A stretch of DNA of 64,000 nt from Anaerococcus hydrogenalis DSM 7454 (lineage in GTDB: Bacteria > Bacillota > Clostridia > Tissierellales > Peptoniphilaceae): the NCBI RefSeq assembly GCF_000173355.1, contig NZ_ABXA01000047.1, positions 36,657-100,656 on the forward strand, written 5' to 3'. The translations under genes and the position numbers were made by a program. The notes under the pieces were generated by a model. That model worked only from the letters and a program-made list of their open reading frames with translations, was not told where the DNA came from and searched no databases. Each line of letters opens with the position of its first letter. The first letter of the stretch is position 1. Below are positions 49,672-59,600 of this stretch, piece by piece.

Positions 49672-49697
49672 AAAATCCTGCTTAGGCAGGATTTTAA
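49672..49697. terminator. Terminator after the CmpB-family gene
   Basis: AAAATCCTGC (49672-49681) pairs with GCAGGATTTT (49686-49695) around TTAG. Confidence 0.85.
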
Positions 49698-49750
49698 TTT
49701 TAGGTATTTTAATTATTAATGCTTAAAATAAGGATAAGCTTTCTTAACTA

Positions 49751-49783
49751 GGATGCTTGTGCCTTAATATGGCACAAGCATCC
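49751..49783. repeat. Perfect 13-bp inverted repeat
   Basis: GGATGCTTGTGCC (49751-49763) is exactly complementary to GGCACAAGCATCC (49771-49783). It lies between convergent genes; no U-run follows on either strand. Confidence 0.7.
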
Positions 49784-49825
49784 CTAAAGTTTATAAATTT
49801 CATAAATTAAGCTAGTTGATACTGT

Positions 49826-52008
49826 TTATTTATCTATATTATTTTCTGTTTCTAGCTTACCTTCTTTTTCTTCTTGATTTGTCTTTGTTTGATCTTTTTT
49901 ATTTTCTGTATTATTTGTATCTTCTACTTTAGTATTTTCTACTTTATTTGTTTGCTTATTTTCTATTTTGTTTGTTTCCTTATTTTCTGTCTTTTTAGTA
50001 TTTTCTATTTTTTCATCTTCTGATTTTTCTTTTATTTCATCTTCTTTGATATTTTCTTCATTTTCTTCTTTTTTATCTTCTACTACTGGCAATTGTTTTT
50101 TGTAGGATAGTTTTCCATCTTTCATTTCAAAATCTCTTAGGTAGAAATTTAGGGTCTCATCTTTTATAAATACTTGGACGAGTGAATCGCCAATATTTAG
50201 TATATCGTAAGATTCTACTTGGTAGTGGTTTTTCAAGAATTCTTTTACATCTTCAATTTTTACCTCAGGTTTGTATTCAAGTTGTGTTTGTGGATTTTCT
50301 ATCTTGTATTTTATTGTTTTCACTACATCTTTGGCTGTGTATTTTCCAAATTTATTATCCTTTTCCATTTGAATTATTTGTTTTATAGTTTTGGCATGGT
50401 AGTGGTTTTGGTGGAACCAATAGAATATATTTTCCCTTACTCCATTTGACCCATAGACTGCATCTTCTTGAGATAAATTTCCATAATTTGTAAATTTAGA
50501 AAGGTCTCCTTCAAGATAAGGGATTACTCCTTTTATTAGCTCAGCTCTTACGTCTTGGTAGTTGAAAATTTCATCATCTGATACGTCTATATCATCGCTT
50601 TCTGATTTTTCCACTATATATTCAGCGTTTGGATAAATATCTTTTGGATTTTCTTTTACAACGCCTACTTCTTCATTTCCCCTGTAAAGGTGCCAGTGGT
50701 CTTTGTGGTCTACAATTTTTGTAATTCCACTTGGCCATTTTTCATTATCTTTTTTATCTTGGTCAGGTTTAATTTCAGGTCTAACTTGAGGCTTTTTATT
50801 ATCATCAGGTTTGATTTCAGGAGTAACTTGAGGTTTTTTACTCTCATCAGGTTTAATTTCAGGTTTAACTTGAGGTTTTTTACTCTCATCAGGTTTGATT
50901 TCAGGTCTAACTTGAGGTTTTTTATTATCATTAGGCTTACTTTGAGGCTTATTATTTTCAGATGCTTGTGTATGAGATTTATTTCCATATTCACCAAAAT
51001 ATGCATTAGGGAATAAGTTTATTGGATTTGTATAAGTTATAGCTTCCCTGTTGTTTGAATCGTAAATATGATAGTGGTCTTGGTGGACAAGAATTTTTAC
51101 AATATCAAACCTATTTATTTTTCCTTGTCCCAAAATTGGTATTAATTTTAAGTTTTTAATAGCCTTTATTCTTTGATCTTCGGAATTTTCTTTTCTATAA
51201 AGTGGTTTTGTTGTTTGACTATTTCCTATTTTTTTATTGTTTTCAAAAACTTGATGGTTTTTCTTATTTGTTTTTACAATATTATTAGAAATATTCTTAT
51301 TAGAAATATTCTTATTGTTGGCTATATTTTGTGAATTTGATCCATGACTTCCTCTATATGTTCCAATCCTTATATTTGGATAGGCAGAACTTGGATTTGT
51401 GTATGAAATAAATTCATTTCCATTAGCCGTATATATGTGCCAGTGATCTCCATGTCTTAGAATTTTTACAACCCTATCTCCTGAAAGTTTTTGGGAAGAA
51501 TTTTTATTTAGAGCTGATGAGGAATTTGTAGTATTTGAACCATGGCTTCCTGTGTATATTCCAACTTTTATATTTGGGAAAAGCCCTGATGGATTATCAT
51601 ATGTTAAATATTCACCCCCGTCTTTTGTATAAACATGCCAGTGGTCTCCATGTTTTTTTATAGCGACTACATTTTTATCTTTTAATTTGTTCTTATCAAC
51701 TACATCAACAAGGTCAACTCCTCCATCTTTTCCAAAAGAATTAGGGTCTTTGTAGGAGATATGCTCCTTGCCATCTTTTGTAAAAATATGCCAGTGATCT
51801 CCGTGTTTAAAAAACTTTACTATGTCTTCCTTTTTAATTTCTGAATCTAATAAAACTTCTGTAGTCTTATCCTCTTTAATTTTTTGTTCAGTTTTTACAC
51901 TTACTTTTTTTCTTTTTTATCTATAATATTTTCCTTATTTTGACTAAAACATGATGTTAAAACAAAAGAAGTAGCCAAAACTAGGGCGAGTAATTTTTTA
52001 TTTTTCAT
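49826..52008 (-). pseudogene. Histidine-triad (Pht-like) zinc-binding lipoprotein, frameshifted
   Basis: The start at 52008 gives a lipoprotein signal (ALVLATSFVLTSC) and ends after 35 codons. One extra A in the run at 51907-51913 opens the rest, about 727 residues in all. Six HxxHxH triads follow: HGDHWH at 51788-51805, 51635-51652 and 51437-51454, HQDHYH at 51068-51085, HKDHWH at 50690-50707 and HQNHYH at 50396-50413. Most are followed by a YTNP/YDNP-type turn and FPN. A proline/lysine spacer repeated about five times (KPDESKKPQV, 50750-50950) and an acidic-lysine tail complete it. In streptococci such proteins hand zinc to AdcA. It is the last gene of the zinc ABC operon, 8 bases after znuB. 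Confidence 0.85.
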
Positions 52009-52016
52009 ATAAGCTC

Positions 52017-52808
52017 CTATTTTTTTATTAAAAGTACTAAAATCAAACTCAAAACTGCAATCAAAACTATAACTGAACCAGGTCTTAGGTTAAAAATATA
52101 AGATAAGAACAAGCCCAAAAATACAAATATTAATGAAAATATTATTGAAAGCATGAGTGATTTTTTATAAGATTTACAAATTTCTATAGCCATAATTGAA
52201 GGTATGACTAAAAGTGACGAAACGATCAAAGATCCAATGGTTTTTGCAGAAATTGCAACAGCTATTGCTGTCAAAAAACTAATGGTAAAATTTAAAAACT
52301 TGACCCTAAGTCCCAAAATTTGAGCAGAGGTTGGGTCAAAAAGTAAAAGGTAAAAATCATTGTAATAAGTAAAATAAATTATTAAAAAGCAAAGACTCAA
52401 AGCAATTAATAAATAAAATTCTTGGTCGGATATGGTGACAATGGAACCAAAAAGATATGAACAAATTGCGTTTGCACTTGCCGATAAGTCTGCCATAATT
52501 CCTGCAATTCCAATAGAGGCTGCAAGAATAATTACTGTAGAAACTTCCTGGTAATTTTTTAATTTATTTCTAATAACTTCAATAGAAAAGGCTGCAAAAA
52601 CACAAAAAAGCATGGCAGAAAGAATTGGACTAATTCCAAAACAAAGCCCAATACTAAGTCCTGCCAAAGAAGAATGGGAAAGAGTATCTCCGATCATAGA
52701 AAGCCTTTTAATCAAAACCAATTGACCGATACAAGGAAGAATTACAGCAATCAAAGCCCCAGCAATAAAGGCTCTTTGCATAAAATCATATTCAAAAATA
52801 TTAAACAT
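52017..52808 (-). CDS. znuB: Zinc ABC transporter permease ZnuB/AdcB
   Basis: The 263-residue protein has about eight membrane helices and the ABC-3 family block LVLIKRLSMIGDTLSHSSLAGLSIG, SIGIAGIMADLSASANAICSYLFGSI and TIGSLIVSSLLVIPS. ABC-3 permeases move Zn2+ or Mn2+; the histidine-triad partner favours zinc. The ATG overlaps the end of the ATPase gene by 8 bases. Confidence 0.9.
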   Translation of the reverse strand: MFNIFEYDFMQRAFIAGALIAVILPCIGQLVLIKRLSMIGDTLSHSSLAGLSIGLCFGISPILSAMLFCVFAAFSIEVIRNKLKNYQEVSTVIILAASIGIAGIMADLSASANAICSYLFGSIVTISDQEFYLLIALSLCFLIIYFTYYNDFYLLLFDPTSAQILGLRVKFLNFTISFLTAIAVAISAKTIGSLIVSSLLVIPSIMAIEICKSYKKSLMLSIIFSLIFVFLGLFLSYIFNLRPGSVIVLIAVLSLILVLLIKK

Positions 52809-53487
52809 AAAAATCTCCCAAACCCTCTCTTAGTCTTGTCCTATCAATTTTTCTAACCCTCTTATTAGATAAATGAAAAATCTCATCAGAAAAAATAGAA
52901 GCAAGCTTGTAATCATGACTTATCATCAAAATAGTCTTTCCTCTTTCACTTAATTTTTTCAAATGCTCATAAAAATCCTTAGAAAATTTCATATCAATTG
53001 CGGCAGTAGGCTCATCCAAAATCAAAATTTTAGGATCTTTTATAATTGCCAAAATTAAAGAAAGTCTTTGAATCTGCCCTCCTGATAAGTCTGAAAGAGC
53101 ATGGTTTTTTTGATTTATCAAATCAAAATCTTCCAATAACTTATCAATATCATAAGATTTTTTCAAAAATTTTAAGTGATTTTCTATAACTTCTTTTACA
53201 TTTGTAGGAAAAAGTTTAAAAGAAGCTACAGAAGCTTGAGAAATATAAGCCAAATCTTGGTAGTGATTAGATTTTTCTATAGGATCAGAAAAAATCTTTA
53301 TACTTCCCGAATCTTTTTTTAATTGATTTAAAATCAAGCGAATAAGAGTTGTCTTTCCAGCTCCATTCTCACCAATAATTAAGGCAAATTTCCCTTCTTC
53401 AATCTTCATAGATAAATCTTCTAAAATATTTTCATTTTCATAAGAAAAAAACAGATTTTCAATCTCTAAAGCATATTTATTCATCAA
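52801..53487 (-). CDS. znuC: Zinc ABC transporter ATPase ZnuC/AdcC
   Basis: The 228-residue ATPase has Walker A GENGAGKTT at 39-47, the signature LSGGQIQRLSL, Walker B ILILDEPTAAID and the switch His in MISHDYKLA. It energises the ABC-3 permease. Its start overlaps znuA by 11 bases and its end overlaps znuB by 8. Confidence 0.93.
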   Translation of the reverse strand: MMNKYALEIENLFFSYENENILEDLSMKIEEGKFALIIGENGAGKTTLIRLILNQLKKDSGSIKIFSDPIEKSNHYQDLAYISQASVASFKLFPTNVKEVIENHLKFLKKSYDIDKLLEDFDLINQKNHALSDLSGGQIQRLSLILAIIKDPKILILDEPTAAIDMKFSKDFYEHLKKLSERGKTILMISHDYKLASIFSDEIFHLSNKRVRKIDRTRLREGLGDFYV

Positions 53488-54409
53488 AAGACTCTTTCAA
53501 AGACTTTAAGTTTTCTTCCATAAGTTTCAAATAACCCATCTCAGCTTCTTCTTTGGTCAAATTCTCCATAGTATATAAGGTAGAAGTTTTTGTATTTGTA
53601 GTTTTAGCCAAAGTTTCAGCTACCTTTGGAGTAGCCTTTCCTTCAAAAAATATAGTAGAAATATCATGTTTTTTTACAAAATCAGCAATTGTTTTTAATT
53701 GCTTAGCAGAAGGCTCATCTTCAGGAGAAATTCCTGTAACGGCAACTTGTTTCAAATTATAATCATCAGCTAGATAATTAAAAGCTGCATGGGAGACTAC
53801 AAAATATCTCTTGTTTTGGTCAACATCCTTAAGCTCATTTGCAAACTTTTCATCCATTTTCTTAAACATATCAAGGTTTTTATCAAGATTTTTCTTATAA
53901 AAATCCTTATTGTCAGGATCAATTTCTGAAACTTTCTCATAAATTTCCTCTAGCTCAACCATGGCATTTTTAATAGAAAGCCAAGTGTGGGGATTGACCT
54001 TATCCTTAGAAACTTTCCCATCCTTAGCAGATGAAAGGAGGGTTAAATTTTTTGAAAGATCAACAAATTTCTCCTTATCATCAGTAGAATTTTTCAAGTC
54101 ATCAATAAAAGTTTCCATACCTGCTCCATTATAAATAACCAAATCAGCCTTGATTATATTTTTAATATCTTCAGTTTTTAGCTCAAAAGAATGAGGCTCT
54201 TGGCTTTTGTCTATAATTGATTTCACTTCAAATTTATCACCGACAATTCTTTTAGTAAGCTCTTCTACAGGAAAAAAGCTTGTATAAATTAATTTTTTTT
54301 CAGAAGAATTTTCATTTTTTGAAATATTTTTAGAATTGTTAGAACAAGATGCTAAAAATAGTCCCAAAATTAGAAAAATTCCTAGAAATATTTTTCTTTT
54401 TTCTTTCAT
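53477..54409 (-). CDS. znuA: Zinc ABC transporter binding lipoprotein ZnuA/AdcA
   Basis: The 310-residue lipoprotein has a signal LGLFLASCSNN and the cluster A-I fold. Metal ligands are the His in QEPHSFELK, the His in VNPHTWLSIKNAM, the His in FVVSHAAFNYLADDYNL and an acidic residue near FFEGKATPKVAE. It has no long His-rich loop. It binds the metal outside the membrane for ZnuBC. It is the first gene of the four-gene minus-strand operon, preceded by a promoter with two palindromic operators. Confidence 0.92.
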   Translation of the reverse strand: MKEKRKIFLGIFLILGLFLASCSNNSKNISKNENSSEKKLIYTSFFPVEELTKRIVGDKFEVKSIIDKSQEPHSFELKTEDIKNIIKADLVIYNGAGMETFIDDLKNSTDDKEKFVDLSKNLTLLSSAKDGKVSKDKVNPHTWLSIKNAMVELEEIYEKVSEIDPDNKDFYKKNLDKNLDMFKKMDEKFANELKDVDQNKRYFVVSHAAFNYLADDYNLKQVAVTGISPEDEPSAKQLKTIADFVKKHDISTIFFEGKATPKVAETLAKTTNTKTSTLYTMENLTKEEAEMGYLKLMEENLKSLKESFDE

Positions 54410-54420
54410 AAAATCTCCTT

Positions 54421-54490
54421 TTGCGAATGATTTGCAATATTATCTTCATAATTCTACTATAAAAAAATTTTACTTGCAAGTGATTTGCAA
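54421..54490 (-). promoter_or_regulatory. Zinc operon promoter with two palindromic operators
   Basis: TTGCGAATGATTTGCAA (54421-54437) and TTGCAAGTGATTTGCAA (54474-54490) are near-perfect 17-bp palindromes sharing the consensus TTGCAAATGATTTGCAA, 53 bases apart. On the minus strand the -35 TTGCAA (54479-54474) is part of the second operator, and TAGAAT (54456-54451) lies 17 bases on. The first operator overlaps the leader just before the ribosome binding site. The AATGATT core resembles Zur-type boxes. Confidence 0.75.
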
Positions 54491-54579
54491 CAATTTTTAA
54501 AAATGATTTTAAATTATGGACTTCATTTTTTCAATTGTTTTAGAATAATATATTTTACTAATGAATTATCTGATAGGAA

Positions 54580-54720
54580 AGGGTGGATAATTTTTATAAA
54601 AGAAATCTTTCAAGTCTAAGCCTATAAGAAAGCTAGTGTCCTTTAGGATTAGAAAAAGAGAAATTAAATTATAGAAAAAATAATAAAGGGAATTAAAGAT
54701 CAAAGAAAATAATATTTAAA
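54580..54720 (+). pseudogene. Degraded partial copy of the CmpB-family gene 3' end
   Basis: The stretch begins GGTGGATAATTTTTATAAAA and ends GATCAAAGAAAATAATATT, matching 49516-49665 with several substitutions and small deletions (4 and about 9 bases). No frame is open. It is a fossil of a second copy or of a duplication. Confidence 0.75.
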
Positions 54721-54769
54721 AAGGGGATGTTGCAAAAGTCCCAATATAGAAAAAAGACGAGGAAACTAA

Positions 54770-54796
54770 TGAACTGCCCCCCCAAAAGTTGAACTG
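54770..54796. mobile_element. Insertion sequence end remnant (IS3-like)
   Basis: TGAACTG followed by a C-run and AAAAGTTGAACTG resembles terminal inverted repeats of IS3/IS150-type elements (TGAACTG-CCCC-AAAAGTT pattern). GGGATGTTGCAAAAGTCCC-like sequence at 54724-54742 is a second possible IS edge. No transposase is nearby. Confidence 0.45.
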
Positions 54797-54819
54797 AAAA
54801 ACCAGCTGAAGGAGGAAAA

Positions 54820-56163
54820 ATGAGTAATTTAAATTCTATAATCGACGGACAAAGACAGTTTTTCTTTTCTGGAGAAAGTAAAATAGAAGATTTTAGGAGA
54901 GAAAATCTCGAGAAATTAAAAGCCTTGCTCAACCTTCATGAGGATGATATTCTTTTAGCTCTCAAAAAAGATTTGGGCAAATCAAACCTTGAAGCCTATA
55001 TCTCAGAGATATCTTTTCTCAAACAAGAAATAGACTTTGCCTTGGACAATTTAAAAGAATGGATGAAGCCTATTAGGGAGAAGACTCCAATCCAGGCCAT
55101 GACAGCTAAATCCTACATTCTCTATGAACCTTTGGGTGTAACTTTGATAATAGCTCCTTGGAATTATCCTTTCCAATTAGCTATAGATCCGCTAATAGCA
55201 GCTATGGCTTCAGGAAACACTGTAATTCTTAAGACTTCATCAAAGACTAAGGAAACTTCAAAGCTTATAAGGTCTATCCTAAATGATTATTTTAGAAAAG
55301 ACTACATCTATGTTGTAGACAATGATTAAGTAATCCATGAAGAACTACTTAATGGCAAATATGATCATATCTTCTACACCGGAGGCAAGACTGTTGGAAA
55401 GAAGATAATGAAAAAGGCGAGTGAGAACTTGACTAAGCTTACTCTTGAACTTGGAGGTAAAAGCCCTTGTATAGTTGATAGGAGCGCAAATCTTGATAGT
55501 GCTGCTAAATCCATTAAAGCCTAAATGCTGGTCAAACTTGCGTTGCCCCTGACTATATCCTAGTGGATTATGCTATCAAGGAAAAATTCATTAATAAATT
55601 AATCGAAACTATAGAAGAATTTTTTGGAAAAGATCCAATAAACTCTCCATCCTACCCTAAGATTATTAATGAAGAGCATTTAGATAAGTTGCTATTCCTT
55701 TTATCTGCCCAAGATATAATCGCAGGAGGAAATTTCGATAGGATTAATCTAAAACTAGCACCAACTATAGTCGATGGGGTAGACTTTGATAATAAGCTAA
55801 TGTATGATGAGATTTTTGGACCGATTCTTCTAATAATAACTTACGACAATATTAACCCAATTCTCTATAAGATTAAGACTTTGCCTAAGCCTTTGGCCTT
55901 TTACCTCTTCTCAGAAGATAATAGGCTTATAGAAAAGGTCATGTATAACATGGAATAATGGCTGCGTCAATGATTGCATCATGCAAATTGCAAGTCCATA
56001 TTTGGAATTTGGTGGTATTTGGCCAAGTGGGATGGGAGGCTATCATGGCTTTGTAAACTTCTCTAACAAAAAAAGTATAATGCATGCTTCATCCTTATTT
56101 AGACCTAAAATAAAATATCCCCCTTATGAAAAAGGAAGGTTAAATTTAATAAAGAAATTCTAA
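54820..56163 (+). pseudogene. Aldehyde dehydrogenase (class 3-like), decayed
   Basis: Read across its breaks this is one NAD(P)-dependent aldehyde dehydrogenase of about 447 residues: LIIAPWNYPFQLAIDPLIAAMASGN, the general-base Glu in [10 protein letters not shown], the nucleophile Cys in [15 protein letters not shown], and EIFGPILLI. Lesions: TAA at 55327-55329 in an otherwise open frame; loss of about 8-11 bases near 55520-55527, just before LNAGQTC; a frameshift near 55954-55960, just after YNME. Several independent lesions, one of them a deletion outside a homopolymer, make this a true pseudogene. AGGAGG still precedes the ATG. An IS-like remnant lies just upstream. Confidence 0.88.
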
Positions 56164-56507
56164 AAAAACAAAGCTTTCTAAAAATTTTATTTAGCAAATT
56201 ATGTAAAGTTGATAAAATTTCAGGATAGCTTTTTGCATGGAGAAATAAAGAGTTAAAGAAATTGATTTGCATTATCGTATAATGCTTTATTAATATATAT
56301 ACATTAAAGATTAAATGTTTTTTTGAATCAGAGTCATTTTCTGCTATAAATATTTGTAAAAAATACAAGGGGAATTTATTTTAAAATATAATAAAAAATG
56401 AAAGTAAATCGTTAATTATTTTCAAACTACAAAATAAATGGCTATATAGGCTTGATTAACCAGGTATTTGAGATCTTGAAAAAGTGTTAAAATATTTAAT
56501 GATTATA
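56164..56507. other. Gene-free A/T-rich interval
   Basis: No ORF with coding character, RNA gene or clear hairpin was seen between the aldehyde dehydrogenase pseudogene and the protease promoter. Confidence 0.5.
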
Positions 56508-56565
56508 TTGACAAGGTGATATAAAAGTTTTATAATTACTTTCGTGATACTGAAAATTGTTATCA
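56508..56565 (+). promoter_or_regulatory. Consensus promoter with Fur-like box, S8 protease
   Basis: TTGACA (56508-56513) and TATAAT (56531-56536) are 17 bases apart, a perfect sigma-A promoter. TGAAAATTGTTATCA (56551-56565) matches the 7-1-7 Fur consensus at 12 of 14 defined positions and covers the likely transcription start region. The protease ATG is 80 bases further on. Confidence 0.6.
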
Positions 56566-56644
56566 TAATTTTATATTTTGTACATTAATATGAATTAATA
56601 TTTAACATGTTAAAAAAATAATTAGTAGAGGATATGGGAAATAA

Positions 56645-59600
56645 ATGAATAATAAAAAAATTATTAAGGCGACATTAATTGCCGCCTTGTCTATCTCATT
56701 CTTATTTAATGAGCCTTCCTTCGCAAGTGGCGAAGAAGAAAAACCGCTAGAGGCAAATAGCCAAAGCCTTGCTAGTGAAAATGAAGAAGCTACAGAAAAA
56801 AAAGAAGAGGCAAAGAGTGAACAATCTTTTGATAAAGAAAATGAACAAAAGAAAGAAGATGAAAACAAAGATAAAGACAAAGCTCCTGCTTTAGAAACTT
56901 CCCTCAAAGAAGATAAGTCTGATGAAAAAGAAAGTAAATCAACAGAAGATACACATAAAGCTCCTGCTTTAGAAACTTCCCTCGAAGAAGATAAGTCTGA
57001 TGAAAAAGAAAGTAAATCAATAGAAGATACACATAAAGCTGACCTTAATAAGGATTCATCTATTGAAGAAAAGAAAGATGATAAGGCTGTAGATAATAAA
57101 GATGAGGGTAGAGTCATATACATAGCCGAATTTAAAGATAAAGAGGCTGGTGAAAGGGCGATTAAGGAAATATCAAAACTTTCTTCTACAAAAGTTTTGT
57201 ATGCCTATAATACTATTTTCAATGGTTGTGCAATTGAAACAAAACAAGATAATCTTGATTTGATTAAATATATCGAAGGAATATCATCTGTAGAAAGATC
57301 TCAAAAAGTTGAGCCAATGATGAATCACGCAAGAGAAGAAATCGGTGTCAATGAAGCTATCGACTACCTAAAGGCCATCAACAAAGACATGGTAATGAAG
57401 TTTGACGGTAGGGGCATGGTAATTGCAAATATCGATACTGGGACTGATTATAGGCACAAGGCTATGAGAATTGACGATGATGCTAAGCCTTATATGAGAT
57501 ATAAAAAAGAGGACATGAAGGGAACTGACAAGGACTTTTGGTTGAGTGATAAAATTCCTCATGCCTTTAACTATTATAACGGTGGCAAAATCACTGTCGA
57601 AAAATATGACGATGGTTCTGACTATCATGATCCACATGGTATGCATATAGCGGGAATCCTTGCTGGTAATGATACTGATAAGGATATAGCTAAGTACAAT
57701 GGAATAGACGGAATAGCACCAAATGCTCAAATCTTCTCTTACAAGATGTACTCAGATTCAGGTGATGGCTTTGCTGGTGATGAAACAATGTTTCACGCTA
57801 TTGAAGATGCAATCAAACATAAAGTTGATGTAGTATCTGTATCTTCTGGATTTACAGGAACAGGTCTTATAGGTGAGAAATATTGGCAAGCAGTTAGGGC
57901 TTTAAGAAAAGCGGGGATTCCTATGGTAGTTGCTACTGGTAACTATGCAACATCTGCTTCAAGCTCATCATGGGACTTGGCTGCTAATAACCAACTAAAG
58001 ATGACCGATACAGGAAATGTAACTAGAACTGCTGCCCATGAAGATGCCATAGCTGTTGCATCAGCTAAAAATCAAATAGTAGAGTTTGATAAGGTAAATA
58101 TTGGTGGCGAAAGCTTTAAGTATAGAAATATCGGTACCTTCTTCGATAAAAATAAGATTATTAGAAATGAAGACGGAAGCAAAGCAGCAGACAAAATGAA
58201 ATTTGTTTATATAGGCAAGGGTCAAGATGAAGATCTAGTTGGGCTTGATCTTAAAGGCAAAATTGCCGTTATGGATAGAATATATACAAAGGATTTAAAA
58301 TATGCCTTCAAAAGAGCTGCCGATAAAGGTGCTCGCGCAATCATGGTTGTAAATACTGTTAACTACTATAACAGGGATAACTGGACAGAGCTTCCAGCCA
58401 TGGGCTACGAAGAAGATGAAGGAACAACTTGCCAAGTATTTTCAGTATCTGGTGATGATGGACTTAAAATTTGGAATATGATTGCTCCAGCCAATAAAAC
58501 TGAGGTTAAGAGAAACAAGAAAGAAGACTTCAAAGATAAGCTTGACCAATACTATCCAATTGATATGGAAAGCTTCAACAAAAACCGTCCAAAGCTTGGT
58601 GATGAGAAAGAGCTAGACTTTAACTTTGCTCCTGATACAGACAAGGAACTTTATAAAGAAGAAGTAATCGTGCCAGCAGCTTCTACATCATGGGGTCCAA
58701 GGGTTGACCTCCTACTAAAACCAGATGTATCAGCACCAGGAAAGAACATCAAATCAACCCTAAATGTAATTGATGGCAAATCAACTTATGGTTATATGTC
58801 AGGAACAAGTATGGCAACACCAGTGGTCGCAGCATCAACAGTATTGATTAGACCAAAACTAAAAGAGATGCTCGAAAAATCTGTCCTCAAAAACCTAGAA
58901 GGTGAGGATAAAATCGACTTAACTACTCTTACAAAGATTGCCCTACAAAACACAGCAAGACCAATGATGGATCCAACAGCTTGGAAGGAAAAATCACTAT
59001 ATTATGCTTCGCCAAGACAACAAGGTGCAGGTCTAATTAACGTTGCTAATGCACTAAGAAGTGATGTTATAGCAAGCTTTAAAAATGTTGACTCCGCAGG
59101 TCTAGTAAACTCATATGGATCTATATCACTTAGAGAAATTAAGGGAGACAAGAAATATTTCACAATCAAGTTGATTAATACATCAGATAGGCCTCTTACA
59201 TTTAAGGCTTCATCATCTGCAATCACCACAGATTCCCTTACCAATAGGCTAAAACTTGATGAAACTTACAAGGATAAGAAATCATTAGATGGCAAACAAA
59301 TTGTTCCAGAAATTCATCCAGCAAAGATTAAGGGTGCAAATATTACTTTCGAACACGATGTATTTACAATTGCTCCAAACTCTTCATATGAATTGAAGGC
59401 TGTAATAAATGTAGGAGAAGCAAAAGATAAAAACCAATTTGTAGAATCTTTCATTAGACTTGAATCTAAAGAAGAACTTGAGGCAATGTGTGGTGGGGAA
59501 AACAAGACAGTATTCCAACCATCTCTATCAATGCCACTTATGGGCTTTGCTGGAAACTGGAACAAGGAGCCAATCCTTGACAAGTGGGCTTGGGAAGAAG

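Noticed and set aside
50690..51016. Plus-strand ORFs across the Pht-like gene
   Set aside because: They are antisense shadows of the Pro/Lys repeat region, with periodic Phe/Arg content and no ribosome binding site.
54421..54490. Assignment of the zinc operators to AdcR or Bacillus Zur
   Set aside because: The palindrome does not match either known consensus, so only a Zur-like core is claimed.
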